DNA of 64,000 nt from Hormiphora californensis (taxonomy: Eukaryota > Ctenophora > Tentaculata > Cydippida > Pleurobrachiidae): assembly GCA_020137815.1 (NCBI GenBank), contig CM035357.1:7427315-7491314 (forward strand), written 5' to 3'. Numbering within the stretch: position 1 is the stretch's first letter; each line of letters begins with the position of its first letter. The translations under genes were made by a program, and so were the position numbers. The notes beneath the pieces are model-generated. The model had not been told where the DNA came from and made no database searches. It saw nothing but the letters and a program-made list of their open reading frames with translations. This document shows, piece after piece, positions 47,040-59,879 of this stretch.

Positions 47040-47830
47040 ACTTTTCGGTGATGGTCCTAACGACCATTTCCGCACCCCCAATCATTGTACCACTCACACC
47101 TAGTTCATTTTGCAGTTATCCTGCCTAGTGCCTATCATTTTACCAGTCACAACTAGTTCATTCGGCAGTTACCCTGCCTATCATTGTACCAGTCACACCT
47201 AGTTCATTCTGCAGTTATACTGCCTAGTGCCTATCATTTTACCAGTCACAACTAGTTCATCCGGCAGTTACCCTGTCTATCATTGTACCACTCACACCTA
47301 GTTCATTCTGCAGTTATCCTGCCTATCATTTTACCAGTCACAACTAGTTCATTCGGCAGTTACCCTGCCTATCATTGTACCAGTCACACCTAGTTCATTC
47401 TGCAGTTATCCTGTCTATCATTGTACCACTCACACCTAGTTCATTCTGCAGTTATCCTGCCTATCATTTTACCAGTCACAACTAGTTCATTCGGCAGTTA
47501 CCCTGCCTATCATTGTACCAGTCACACCTAGTTCATTCTGCAGTTACCCTGTCTATCATTGTACTAGTCACACCTAGTTCATTCTGCAGTTACCCTGCCT
47601 ATCAATTGTACCAGTCACACCTAGTTCATTCTGCAGTTACCCTGCATATCATTGTACCACTCACACCTAGTTCATTTTGCAGTTACCCTGCCAATCATAG
47701 CACTAGTGACGCATAGTTCATTTTGCAGTTACCCCACCTATCATTGAACCACTCACACCTAGTTTATTCTGCAGTTACCCTGCCTAGCATTGTATACTAG
47801 TCACACCTAGTCCATTTTGCAGTTACCCTA
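47040..47830. repeat. 46 bp tandem array, about 17 units
   Basis: Diverged units of TATCATTGTACCAGTCACAC followed by CTAGTTCATTCTGCAGTTAC and CCTGCC. Alternating CACACC/CACAAC variants indicate higher-order duplication of pairs. Non-coding. Confidence 0.9.
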
Positions 47831-47866
47831 CCTACCATATCTCCCTCTCCCTCTCTCTCCCTCTCT

Positions 47867-48312
47867 CACTCTCGCTATCGTCGATATGATGATAGGAGCC
47901 AGCCGGGATGTTATCTTTATATGCAATGTGTATATTGATTTTATCCTATTTCTTACCATCCTCTCTTCCCTCAATCCCCAACCTCGTCCCCTACCTCCCA
48001 CTTCCCTTCTTCCTAGTCCTAACCCGGTGTCTGACACCCTCCCCTCTACTCAAACCAAGACGACAGACGCATTGGCAAGACGGCACTCCAGTGGGCCCCA
48101 ACAGCACTCCACTGGGCCCAAATGACATTACCCATGACAAGCAGTGGGCTCCCCCTTACACTTTGGCACATATTCGGATTCCTGATTGAATACTACCGAA
48201 GTGTCTGTAAGGTGTGGCGGTCCGGGTGATGTTGACCATGCCGGGAGCATGTGTCTCGGTTGTCAGGTGCAATTCACCTGGTTTCCGTTTTGGCAAACCT
48301 CAGCTTAGTATC

Positions 48313-48325
<13 letters not shown>
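47867..48325 (+). mobile_element. Dispersed repeat copy B with A/(AG)n tail
   Basis: Second copy of the sequence at 17,400-17,870, about 95% identical by eye, ending in an A-run of about 20 followed by an AG repeat (48,333-48,470). Confidence 0.65.
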
Positions 48326-48406
<81 letters not shown>

Positions 48407-48470
48407 CGAGAGAGAGAGTGAGACAGAGAGTGAGAGAAACGAGATGGAGAGAGATAGAGTAAGAAGGGGC

Positions 48471-49880
48471 CGTCTCACACACGGTACGTTTTAACCAGGA
48501 AACAACAATTAGATCGGTATTGTATTAGTGTAGAGAGAGGGGAGAGAGAGTTTAGTTTTAGACTTCACGTCCCTTTTTGTTTGTCATGGCCGTTAATTCC
48601 GTTTTTCAAAAGTCAGATTTGCACGAGATCTGCAGTGGGTTTTATATATTGTGGGAACTGGGATGTTGCAATGTACCACTTCCTTTCTCTATCCAGTTTG
48701 AATTCATTTCCTCTGCTGCTCTGTCGCTCTCTTTCTCTGTCGCTCTCTTTCTCTGTCGCTCTGTCTACCATCTCTCTCTGCCTCTCTCACTCTCCCAGAT
48801 ATTCATCACGCCCCATTGTTAGGAACATTGCAGAGTGCAGTATTCTTCTACCTTTCCGTGTGCAATGGGGTGTGTCATTTTAGTGACTGGTGTGTCATTT
48901 TAGTGATTGGGGTTCTTTTTTCTCACAAATTTATATCTCACACAAACAGGGGGTTGGTTATAATGATACTCGAAGGGTGCTCCCTGGAGGGTGCCAGGGT
49001 AACCATATCCCACTTACATATTTTTCTCTCCCTCATTTGATTTGTCATGAGCAAACTCTCTCACGATCTTCTACCCCCTTTTAGCAAGATAACATTTCCA
49101 ATCACCATTCTTTGTGTGAGCCACCGTTAGCATCTGATTTCATAGTTAGTGGTGGTGGTGGTGGTACAGATAGGTTATAGCGTGCCAAACTCTGCCCGTT
49201 AGGGCAGAACGACATTGCAACCTCGTCATAGCGTCTGTCATCGTGTTGTGGTCAGTTGATCTCATTGCATTCATATTGTCAGTCAGTCATTGTACTTGCA
49301 AGACACTTACGCAGCCCCCACGGTTAAAGGTCGGTTGCACTCTTCGCATCTCCGCCCCGTGAGGACATTGCAGTTATCTTGCGAATAAGCAAAAAGACTA
49401 GTTAGGGGGCACATTTTCAAGCTTGGGTGGCTGTGCAGGTAGGCCTGTTCGTTTGTTTGTTACGACGACGGTCCGTCGAGTGGACACTTCTCAAGCTTGG
49501 GTCTGGGGTAGTCTGTCTATAGTAGCTCTAATTAAATTATTGATTGGTAAGGTTTACTTCGGAATCATTATCAATGGTACACAATAGATGAACAGACAAT
49601 ACAGACAGATGAACTTACAGTATTTGATGTATGATTGATACCGTGATGTTGTTGGTGATGAGGTGAGAGGTGTATTCCTTTCCATTACAGGTAAGGATAA
49701 AAGACGATCAAACACAAATAAGGCGTGGGGCAGTACCAACGTAAGGTGTGAAATGTTCTAGAAGACAAGTCGGATAATATACATAGATAGGACCAATGAT
49801 AACTGTTACACGCGATAAGCGACTTAGTGCACCAAAACACAAGGATTGTCGCTGTAGTGGCCTATGTAACAAAGTGCTCT
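48471..49880. other. Spacer without recognised genes
   Basis: Includes a CTCTTTCTCTGTCG repeat (48,720-48,760), a (GGT)n run at 49,150 and, at 49,560-49,670, an inverted relative of 32,620-32,710. A C-rich purine/pyrimidine block on the complementary strand starts at 49,885. Confidence 0.5.
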
Positions 49881-49964
49881 AAATTGGGAAGGGCAGGGGT
49901 GGGGGAGGTGGGGCGGGGGTGGAGGGGGCGGGGCGGAGGGGGCGGGAGGTAGGGAGAGAATAGA

Positions 49965-52634
49965 GAAGAGTGCTAAGTGTGAGATTGGAGTGAAAGAGAG
50001 GGGACGGGACAAAACAACGGGACGTAATCACTCTGATAATTGCTAGGGACTGCTGGGGGAACATTCAGAAGGGATTGTGAAGTGAATACAGTGAATTAGT
50101 AGAGTTAGAAAGGGGAAATGAGATGCCATTGCCAGACCAAATTGACAAGAGTAACAAACGAGAAACGTATTACAAGTGGAAGGTGTAGAATGAAGTTGCT
50201 ACGCAGCAGAATACCGCAGTGTGCTCCTTTATCAAACCAGGGATTGCATTTGAAGATTCAGAGCTGTTTGAGCCGCGCATTTTAACCGGAAATGCGCGCC
50301 ACATAGTGGCTGCTGGCGTTGTAACATCTCCAAAGACATGACCGATACATTTGGAGGCGTTGCCATGGGAATGAAACAGGGAGAGAATAGAGAATAGAGA
50401 AGAGTGCTAAGTGTGAGATTGGAGTGAAAGAGAGGGGACGGGACAAAACAACGGGACGTAATCACTCTGATAATTGCTAGGGGCTGCTGGGGGAACATTC
50501 AGAAGGGATTGTGAAGTGAATACAGTGAATTAGTAGAGTTAGAAAGGGGAAATGAGATGCCATTGCCAGACCAAATTGACAAGAGTAACAAACGAGAAAC
50601 GTATTACAAGTGGAAGGTGTAGAATGAAGTTGCTACGCAGCAGAATGCCGCAGTGTGCTCCTTTATCAAACCAGGGATTGCATTTGAAGATTCAGAGAAG
50701 AGTGCTAAGTGTGAGATTGGAGTGAAAGAGAGGGGACGGGACAAAACAACGGGACGTAATCACTCTGATAATTGCTAGGGACTGCTGGGGGAACATTCAG
50801 AAGGGATTGTGAAGTGAATACAGTGAATTAGTAGAGTTAGAAAGGGGAAATGAGATGCCATTGCCAGACCAAATTGACAAGAGTAACAAACGAGAAACGT
50901 ATTACAAGTGGAAGGTGTAGAATGAAGTTGCTACGCAGCAGAATACCGCAGTGTGCTCCTTTATCAAACCAGGGATTGCATTTGAAGATTCAGAGCTGTT
51001 TGAGCCGCGCATTTTAACCGGAAATGCGCGCCACATAGTGGCTGCTGGCGTTGTAACATCTCCAAAGACATGACCGATACATTTGGAGGCGTTGCCATGG
51101 GAATGAAACAGGGAGAGAATAGAGAATAGAGAAGAGTGCTAAGTGTGAGATTGGAGTGAAAGAGAGGGGACGGGACAAAACAACGGGACGTAATCACTCT
51201 GATAATTGCTAGGGGCTGCTGGGGGAACATTCAGAAGGGATTGTGAAGTGAATACAGTGAATTAGTAGAGTTAGAAAGGGGAAATGAGATGCCATTGCCA
51301 GACCAAATTGACAAGAGTAACAAACGAGAAACGTATTACAAGTGGAAGGTGTAGAATGAAGTTGCTACGCAGCAGAATGCCGCAGTGTGCTCCTTTATCA
51401 AACCAGGGATTGCATTTGAAGATTCAGAGCTGTTTGAGCCGCGCATTTTAACCGGAAATGCGCGCCACATAGTGGCTGCTGGCGTTGTAACATCTCCAAA
51501 GACATGACCGATACATTTGGAGGCGTTGCCATGGGAATGAAACAGGGAGAGAATAGAGAATAGAGAAGAGTGCTAAGTGTGAGATTGGAGTGAAAGAGAG
51601 GGGACGGGACAAAACAACGGGACGTAATCACTCTGATAATTGCTAGGGACTGCTGGGGGAACATTCAGAAGGGATTGTGAAGTGAATACAGTGAATTAGT
51701 AGAGTTAGAAAGGGGAAATGAGATGCCATTGCCAGACCAAATTGACAAGAGTAACAAACGAGAAACGTATTACAAGTGGAAGGTGTAGAATGAAGTTGCT
51801 ACGCAGCAGAATACCGCAGTGTGCTCCTTTATCAAACCAGGGATTGCATTTGAAGATTCAGAGCTGTTTGAGCCGCGCATTTTAACCGGAAATGCGCGCC
51901 ACATAGTGGCTGCTGGCGTTGTAACATCTCCAAAGACATGACCGATACATTTGGAGGCGTTGCCATGGGAATGAAATAGAGAAGAGTGCTAAGTGTGAGA
52001 TTGGAGTGAAAGAGAGGGGACGGGACAAAACAACGGGACGTAATCACTCTGATAATTGCTAGGGACTGCTGGGGGAACATTCAGAAGGGATTGTGAAGTG
52101 AATACAGTGAATTAGTAGAGTTAGAAAGGGGAAATGAGATGCCATTGCCAGACCAAATTGACAAGAGTAACAAACGAGAAACGTATTACAAGTGGAAGGT
52201 GTAGAATGAAGTTGCTACGCAGCAGAATACCGCAGTGTGCTCCTTTATCAAACCAGGGATTGCATTTGAAGATTCAGAGCTGTTTGAGCCGCGCATTTTA
52301 ACCGGAAATGCGCGCCACATAGTGGCTGCTGGCGTTGTAACATCTCCAAAGACATGACCGATACATTTGGAGGCGTTGCCATGGGAATGAAACAGGGAGA
52401 GAATAGAGAATAGAGAAGAGTGCTAAGTGTGAGATTGGAGTGAAAGAGAGGGGACGGGACAAAACAACGGGACGTAATCACTCTGATAATTGCTAGGGGC
52501 TGCTGGGGGAACATTCAGAAGGGATTGTGAAGTGAATACAGTGAATTAGTAGAGTTAGAAAGGGGAAATGAGATGCCATTGCCAGACCAAATTGACAAGA
52601 GTAACAAACGAGAAACGTATTACAAGTGGAAGGT
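49965..52634. repeat. 434 bp satellite, seven units
   Basis: Units start (GAAGAGTGCTAAGTG) at 49,965, 50,399, 50,697, 51,131, 51,565, 51,981 and 52,415: spacings 434, 298, 434, 434, 416, 434, with the last unit ending at 52,634. Units are nearly identical. The 298 unit lacks the segment from CTGTTTGAGCCGCG to the next start. An 88-residue minus-strand frame recurs in each full unit and shows no motif. Confidence 0.92.
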
Positions 52635-53063
52635 CTTTCATAGTTAGTATGTAATTATAATTACCGGCTAATTATTTATAAGAGAGCTATGTAATAGGAA
52701 AGCTTGAAATCTTTCTGTGTAGTACCTATAATTACACATTATGTAATATCATTATTCCCAATCTGTCGTAGTATATTATTCTGTGTCAGACTGAGTTTAT
52801 GATCTTTCCTCAAGCTTGTTGTTATTTCAAGTGAGTTTTATAACTAAATTTTATTCTTCTTGCTTGGAATAATCTCGCTTCTCCCTGTTTATTCTCTCGT
52901 ATATATTTTCTAGCCTTTTCTCGAATGATCCATACCGTTTAATTCCCAGGCCTCCCTTGAGACCTCTAGAGAGAGCAGGATAATGAACTTTTCTTTCCCT
53001 GCAGTGTTGCGTTTTCTCAATCGATTTTTCTCACTGATCCTCCCTCTCCCAACAACAATGTTA

Positions 53064-53099
<36 letters not shown>

Positions 53100-54860
53100 C
53101 TTTAGATTCCCATTGCGTGTTGAGTGATTCTTCTCATGTAGTAGTAATGGTGCTGTGACTCAGTGACACAATAATGGAATGCCGGGCCCAGCTTTACTCT
53201 TTGACAATCTATATAATGCAACGTGTAGAGGAGCAGCAGCATGTGATGCATGGTAATACCTGCACAGTTAGATCATTGTGATGTCATATAGTGTGAGAGT
53301 AGTAGACACAATGAGTACTAGACACTACATAGTGAGTTGACGCCGTGAGTACATAACCATTATAATTTTTAGGAAATTTTGCAGAAAAACAAGTCCCTAG
53401 CTGCCAGGAGTGATATAAAAATATGGCAGAGGCGTAGAAATGGGTTAAAAGAAAGGGATGGAAATGATTTCAAAAGTGAGAGAGAACCTGGGTCCCAGGG
53501 TCCTGGGATGGGACAATACAATTCAGAAACTCAAAGAGAGAGAGAGTGATGGTGTAATGGGGGCTGTGTGTAAGTGAGATCTATAACTGGATGCGGCATC
53601 GGTGCTATGAGGTGCCCCTTTTCCTCTCACTCTCTCTCTCTCTCTCTATCTTCAGTCTCATGATCTGACTTGCTAGTCTGCGTCTCTGCTTATCCTACTA
53701 AGTATCGATCTATATCCTCTCGTAATATACAGTATCTCTCTCTCTCATCTCTCTACTATATCTCTCTTCTCTCACCTCTCTCTATCTCTCGATGTCTCTC
53801 TCTCTCTATATCTACTTATACTCTCTATCTATTTATATGAGTGATTTCTTCAAAAGAAAAACGCTCCACTTTCGTGGTTACCTTCTCATGAATCCATGTT
53901 AATTCGTTGCTTATGGAAAATGTTGTATAGATTAATAATTGACGTGCGGTGAGCCTTTATTGATTGCAAGAGGAATATATCGCTAGCTACAGAGATATAT
54001 ATGATATATAGATATAGATAGATTATATCTATGAGTCCTAGCGATCTAGAGTCGTTGATATATAAGATCATCAGATATAATAAATATCTATATATCTAGC
54101 CGAGAGAGAGCTCCGATCTAGTAGCTTACTCATCTTCTCTCGATATCTCTCTATCTCTCATCTCTCTCTCTCTCTCTCTCTTTTCTCCTCCTTCCCTCTA
54201 TCTCTCTCTATCTGTGCCCCATCATTAGCCTTTGATAACTCCGTGTGTGAGGCATGTGTGTGAGACCCCCCAGTCACTAGTCCTCACTGTTATAGCCTAT
54301 ATAACATCCCTCTCAGTACATATAATGGTCTTTGTGTCATACTTCCCAGTACACATTTCCAATGTGCTTCCAATAGGCTTCTCAGACAGCCTATTATCAT
54401 CTATTATTATATCTATGATTTCGTTAATTTGTACCCATGCTATTTACTCCATAACTTAGCTCTATCGCACTGAGCACTCTCATCTAGGCCCTATTTCTTT
54501 CCAGAATTTGAGCAGGTTTGTTTTATGGTTGCAGGCAAATGTATTATATTTTATTTTATATTTTATTTTATATTTTATTTTATATTTTATTTTATATTTT
54601 ATTTATTTTTATATTTTATTTTATATACAGGGTGTCTCCTAAACGATGCTGTGTGAAAGGTGTCAAACAAGGTTTTATATGTTCCACTTTACACCACCCT
54701 TTACCGCTTCCTGGTAAACACTTTACACAACCTGGAAGGAGAGTCTTTAGAGGTTATTGCCCCTCTCTCTTTTCCTCTCTCTCTCTCCTATCCTTCTCAT
54801 CTACTCTATCGCTCTCTCGCTCTGTTCCTACTATGTCTCTCTCTCTCTCTCTCTCTCTCT

Positions 54861-54903
<43 letters not shown>

Positions 54904-56188
54904 GTTCTCTCAGTCACTTTTCTTGCAGTGCATACAGTTTATGAGTCTATTTATGTGGCCTTACTAAATAGTCTCTATTACAAGAACGTTGCACAACAAT
55001 AAATTCCACTTAGTTCTTGTTGAGTTCTTAAACTCGCTCTGATACATAGAAAACTCTTTACTCTTTACTCTTAAGTAATCATAAGTAATCCTTCTCTGTC
55101 TTCCCACCCCTGGTGGCCCCTCTTTTCGCGAGCTCCGTATGTAAAGGAGGGTAAGAACATAACAAGGTGGCCCCTTGTTATGTTCAAACCCTTTTACTCG
55201 AGGGTCGATTATCGAACAAGCTGTAAGTGACCCCTTCATGTGTTGTGTGAGGCTCAAAATAATATTTTTGATGCTCCCTGGCCCTGTTGATTGAGGTTCC
55301 GAAAAACAGTTTTGATGTCCCTGTAATTGTGGTGTGATGATTTGGGTTACCCAATGATACATAATGTATCATCACGGAATATAACTCACAAAACCTTGTC
55401 TACATCAGTCAGCCAAGGCGATAATCAGTACTTTGTGTGTTTATACTGTTAGGACCTGTCTGCGATAATCATCTTAACTCAAAGGATGAGAGAGAGCTGG
55501 GAGAGAGAGGGAGAGAGGGAGAGAAAGCTAGTAGAGAGACGGAGATTATGGCCACGGGGGAGATCAATGATAGCTCTTACTGCATGGCTCATGTTTCAAT
55601 ACACTCTCTCTCTTGCGACACACCCTGCGGCGCGACCTCTAGATTGTGTTTGTATGCTAATTAACAAATCAGCTAGTACGGAGTGACAATTGCCATCTGT
55701 GTCTCTCATGTGTGGCTATATAATATGTGTTGTTGGTATGTGAGAGTTGTTGATGGATTCAGACTTCAGTTCTGACATTTTATCCTTCTTCCTTTAGTAG
55801 GATGCTAGATAGTTTGAGACACTATTGAGTCAGGGATGGCTCAGCCTTTTCTCGCGGGGAGGTTAGGATTTAGGAAGCCCCATATCCTTGGCTTAAACCC
55901 AATAAACTCAAAATCCCTTCTCTTCTCAAACAGTTCCTCATATACTTTAAAACCCTCCCTTCTCCTCTGTTAAAATTCTTATCGCCCCAGCTACACTCTC
56001 CCTCCCAATATTCACTGTTAAACTACCTCTCTCCCTCTCCCGACTCCCCATATTCACTACATGTGTCTCCCACCAGCTCTAGCCCCTTCCCTGTTCCCAT
56101 ATTATCAGCTCATCTACACACTACTAACATGTCTCCCACCTAGCAATGAAATGAATGGGTTAGTTGCCTTTACCGATTCCCCCTACAG
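52635..56188. other. Repeat-rich spacer
   Basis: Contains (GT)n at 53,067-53,097, CT/TA-rich microsatellites at 53,620-54,200, a (TATTTTATTT)n array at 54,541-54,632 and (CT)n at 54,773-54,902. Upstream exons of the gene starting at 56,189 may lie here but could not be told apart from noise. Confidence 0.5.
54541..54632. repeat. (TATTTTATTT)n array
   Basis: About nine units of a 10-base A/T motif. Confidence 0.95.
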
Positions 56189-57922
56189 ACCGAGATACCA
56201 GCAACACAATGCCGACAGTGAGTCATCTTTTTAATTTGATTGATGATTTTCAGTTCCTTCTTTTATCAGTGCACTATCGAGACAAGCATTCAATCTCGTG
56301 TGTGAAAAGTTCTCCCCCACCATTCTCGATGTAGAAAGGGGCCGGTACAGCTATTACCTAGTTAACCCTAATAATGAGCCCCCCCCCCTTTAATCATCCC
56401 CTCCCCAATCCAGTTACCCCTAATATATGACACCCCCCCCCTTCCAGGCGGGGACGAGGCGTCAGATACAAGCAGCTACGTGCACGGATCCCACGAGGAT
56501 GTACTGTGGAGCTTTGAGCAGCAGGTCAACACCATGCAGAAATACGGGGTTGTGGCCAATGTGAGTTTATTGTTATGCTCGCGAAAAGGGGGGCGAGCTA
56601 GGCAAAGTTTATAACCCCCTCTTCGATCTAAAAAAAATAAAATAATCTAATAGATCAAGGAGTCATTGTTGGTAGTCCTGCTACACCCCCCCTGTGGCCT
56701 AGCATCTAACTACACCCCCCCCCCCCCTGTGGCCTATCATCTAACTACCCCCCCCCCCCCTCAGTCGGTTGAGTTTGAGGAACTAGAGAGATCATTAGAC
56801 GAGGAATTGAAAAAGTATCATCTGTACGAAGAAAAGGTCAACTATCATCATCATGATACCTTGCAAAACACTTGTCTGTGTCTGATGTCCGATGTCTAGC
56901 GATCGTTCCGAGCGAAGGGTCGTAATAAACAAAACATGTGTGGAGGGCGCGATGACCTCGGAGTAAGGTGCGCCGCGCACAGTCCCCTCACGCGCGGGAA
57001 CAAAAGACTGTCACGTGACATCTTTTTTTGACACACTATCAAAGCTGGAAGTTTTCTCACGAGACGCCGGCGGCCGGTCAATCACCATACTTTTTATTCC
57101 ACAGTTCATAGTTCATACAATGGCAGCGAGATCTCATTTCCCTCTCTCCCCCTTCAGAAGGATGGACGAGACGACACTCTGAAGACGAGAACACAAGTGA
57201 GCTGGTGCACAATGGGAGTGAGAGGTATGTGTCATGCCTGGTATTGAGTGTCAATAATCATTTCTCAAGCGTGTCACTATGTCACGACACTATACTACAT
57301 GCACTGAGCAATAGTCAGTATTTTGGTGGAGATATCACACAATTGAGAACCTGGTAGGCTAGACTAGAGAGAACTATAAGTAAGAGAGGAGTCTTGTATA
57401 AGGGGAAACTCTAACTGAATGCCCGTGCAGTAATGGCGTCCCATCACTGGTAAAAATCTAACTGATAATGGGAGTCATCACTCTGGGCGCGGCCAGGATT
57501 TGCCACAAATTTGCCAAAAAAAGGCTCTTTACGTAGCCGCGAAGGCGATGGAAAGACACGAACATTGTTGCACGTTCTTCCATCATTCCTTCCATTCAAT
57601 TAGAGTTTTACCAGTGATGGGACGCCATTACTGCGCGGGCATTCTGTTAGAGTTTCCCCTAATAATAGTCTCACGGATTCCCAGTTACATATCTGCATAC
57701 AGTTTCCACTGCCATAATGTTTGATATTTCATTATTGTGTTCCACTATTACTACCTGCCTGGAAGCTATAGCTAGCTATTATGTTGTCCTTAGCTGTTTG
57801 TTGTTGTGATTGCTTGGTAGGAGGATGACACGCCGAAAGTAGTAGGAGGCCGCACCATGAACAAGCTTATTAGGCGCCCAGATGTCCAATACATCCACTA
57901 CTCTTGCCTAATCAAATTCTAA
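56189..57922 (+). CDS. Last five exons of an unrecognised gene (5'-partial)
   Basis: Exons 56189-56217, 56448-56560, 56765-56836, 57158-57196 and 57821-57922 have clean GT-AG borders, compatible phases and a shared stop, encoding about 118 residues. The peptide runs from a polar segment (RYQQHNADSGDEASD) through a helical stretch (EFEELERSLDEELKKYHLYE) to a basic end (RTMNKLIRRPDVQYIHYSC). No family was recognised. The upstream part is missing from what can be read. The intron at 57,197-57,820 holds a MITE. Confidence 0.55.
57402..57659. mobile_element. 258 bp MITE, PIF/Harbinger-like
   Basis: Same ends as the element at 38,441 (GGGGAAACTCTAACTGAATG). Exact 3 bp flanking duplication TAA (57399-57401 and 57660-57662). 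The interior differs from the other copy. Confidence 0.8.
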
Positions 57923-58632
57923 GGTGGTTATGTAAGCTGGATCAGGTATAACGTTTACTTTGAGAGTGTTGAGTGTTGTACCTTGGCCCATATAATATGA
58001 CCAGAGCCGGTTGCACGTGCAAGATGGTTTATCATGGGAATAAGCCCATAATTCTGCACGTGCTCCTGTTTACTGCTATCATGTTGTCAGAACACGGACC
58101 CATCTGCGATCATATTTCGGACCGGGTAAACCCACTAATTGACCGGTTATATGTTATGTTTATGAAGGAGCACCGTAAAAATAGTGCAATTTGTTTACAG
58201 ACGTTAGCTTAACACTGAAGAGGACATTTGTATGTCGCAGCTTTTGCGTGAAACATTTGGTGATTTTGTAAAACCTTGTTTCACTTGTCACAATAGACAT
58301 TTGTATATCGAAATGTCCACATTGATCACAGATACGGCTGTTGACAAAGTTGCTATGGTAATCCAGGGACACTCCTCACATGTCCAACAACACGAAGATT
58401 TCTCATTTGACTGAAAAACTGTTAATCTAAAGACTTTTTGTTGTTGAACTGAGGCTGAGCTCATTATAAAAAATTTATTGACTACTGGTCTTTTATCAGG
58501 AAACCGACCGAATAGGAAAGAATGTCCCTGATTGGCTGATAACATTCACGTGACCTAAATAACGAGTTCTGATTGGTTGTTTACTTGTTTCGGTCGGTTC
58601 CTGACAATTATATGATCTCTGGTCATCCTTAC
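57923..58632. other. Spacer between unknown gene and receptor exon
   Basis: No gene recognised. Two near repeats of ACATTTGTAT (58,228 and 58,307) and CACGTGC motifs near 58,014 and 58,056 were noted; no function assigned. Confidence 0.4.
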
Positions 58633-58865
58633 CACGGGTATTTTCCTTGATCCGGGTCGACAGTCCTCACTGCAAATCGACCGATGTGGTTTCTCTCCAA
58701 AGTACGGTGCATGTGCATCTCGGATATCCGTGGTTCCATTCCACGTACCGAACGGAATTCGTTGGAAAGTATTTTCATCGAACGTGATAAAGGTATACGT
58801 GGCTTTGAAACCTCCGTTGGTTGTGTTGAAGGAAACGTAGTCTCGTGTTGTCGTCTCGTACGTTC
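58633..58865 (-). pseudogene. Orphan exon of a class C (GABA-B-like) receptor
   Basis: Minus-strand exon bounded by TTTCCAG and GTAAGG. It encodes the end of a Venus-flytrap domain (VSFNTTNGGFKATYTFITF, then PFGTWNG) and the start of the linker SICSEDCRPGSRKIPV, which matches the Cys-x3-Cys-x-PGxR segment that precedes the membrane domain of class C receptors. Neighbouring exons are absent: directly upstream lies a 13 bp array and no seven-helix exon follows. It could be a remnant, or the far exons could lie outside the window. Confidence 0.6.
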
Positions 58866-58884
58866 CTGGAAAGTCCAAATTACC

Positions 58885-59215
58885 AATTAGGATTACCGAT
58901 TAGGATTACCGATTAGCATTACCGATTAGCATTACCGATTAGCATTACCGATTAGGATAACCGATTAGGATTACCGATTAGCATTACCGATTAGCATTAC
59001 CGATTAGCATTACCGATTAGCATTACCGATTAGCATTACCGATTAGCATTACCGATTAGCATTACCGATTAGGCATTACCGATTAGCATTACCGATTAGC
59101 ATTACCGATTAGGATTACCGCGATTAGAATTACCGATTAGGATTACCGCGATTAGAATTACCGATTAGGATTACCGATTAGGGTTACCGATTAGGATTAC
59201 CGATTGGGATTACTG
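58885..59215. repeat. 13 bp tandem array (ATTACCGATTAGC)
   Basis: About 25 units of CATTACCGATTAG with AGG/AGC and CGCG variants. Non-coding. Confidence 0.95.
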
Positions 59216-59338
59216 TTCTTTTTATTTTGACACATCATCCAGAATAGGTCGGAACTCGGAAAACTCTTAAATAGAAATTGAACGATTATACTAAAACTTT
59301 GGTCGAGGGCTAAGACCCGAGTCAAGACAATAAAGTCC

Positions 59339-59560
59339 AATTTTTTATTTAAGCGACAGGCCGCCACGCATCAAAATGCAGCGCTTGAAATCGATTTCCG
59401 GTTCCTGATAAGCTAGCGACTGTTTTCTTGGTGCCATTGGAAAGATAAAAATTTTATCTTTCCAACGCAACCAGGATCAAGTCTTTATCTTATCAGGAAC
59501 CGGAGATATGACCAATTAACCAATTGTGTGCGCGGCGGCCTGTCGCTTAAATAAAAAATT
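59339..59560. mobile_element. 222 bp inverted-repeat element
   Basis: Ends AATTTTTTATTTAAGCGACA and complement, extending into GGCCGCC/GGCGGCC. Inner hairpins: AGATAAAA/TTTTATCT and GGTTCCTGATAA/TTATCAGGAACC. Non-coding. Confidence 0.75.
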
Positions 59561-59879
59561 CGACTATACTCGAGAAATTAAAAGTGGGACTTCTGTGTCA
59601 AAAAGAAACAAAACATTTTAACACCAAAATTTAGCTAGGGTGAGGTGTTACAACAATTGTTTCTTCTGTTTTTGGCACTTGCAGCCTTCTCTTGGTTCCC
59701 TTATTATACAGAGCAAAGGGCGGTAAAATTAAAGAAACAAAGTACAGAGCCTGTCCAATGACGCTAGTGGTGTCAATCTCTTTTGTGTTCCCTGCCCTTT
59801 TTGTTGTTCTATATAGAATTATATTACCCTTGCTTCACTCCATCAGCCACAACAAGTGTCATCTTTACTTTTACTTTGT

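Noticed and set aside
50232-52514. Recurring 82-88 residue minus-strand frames
   Set aside because: They repeat with the 434 bp satellite and include repeat borders; no motif or start evidence.
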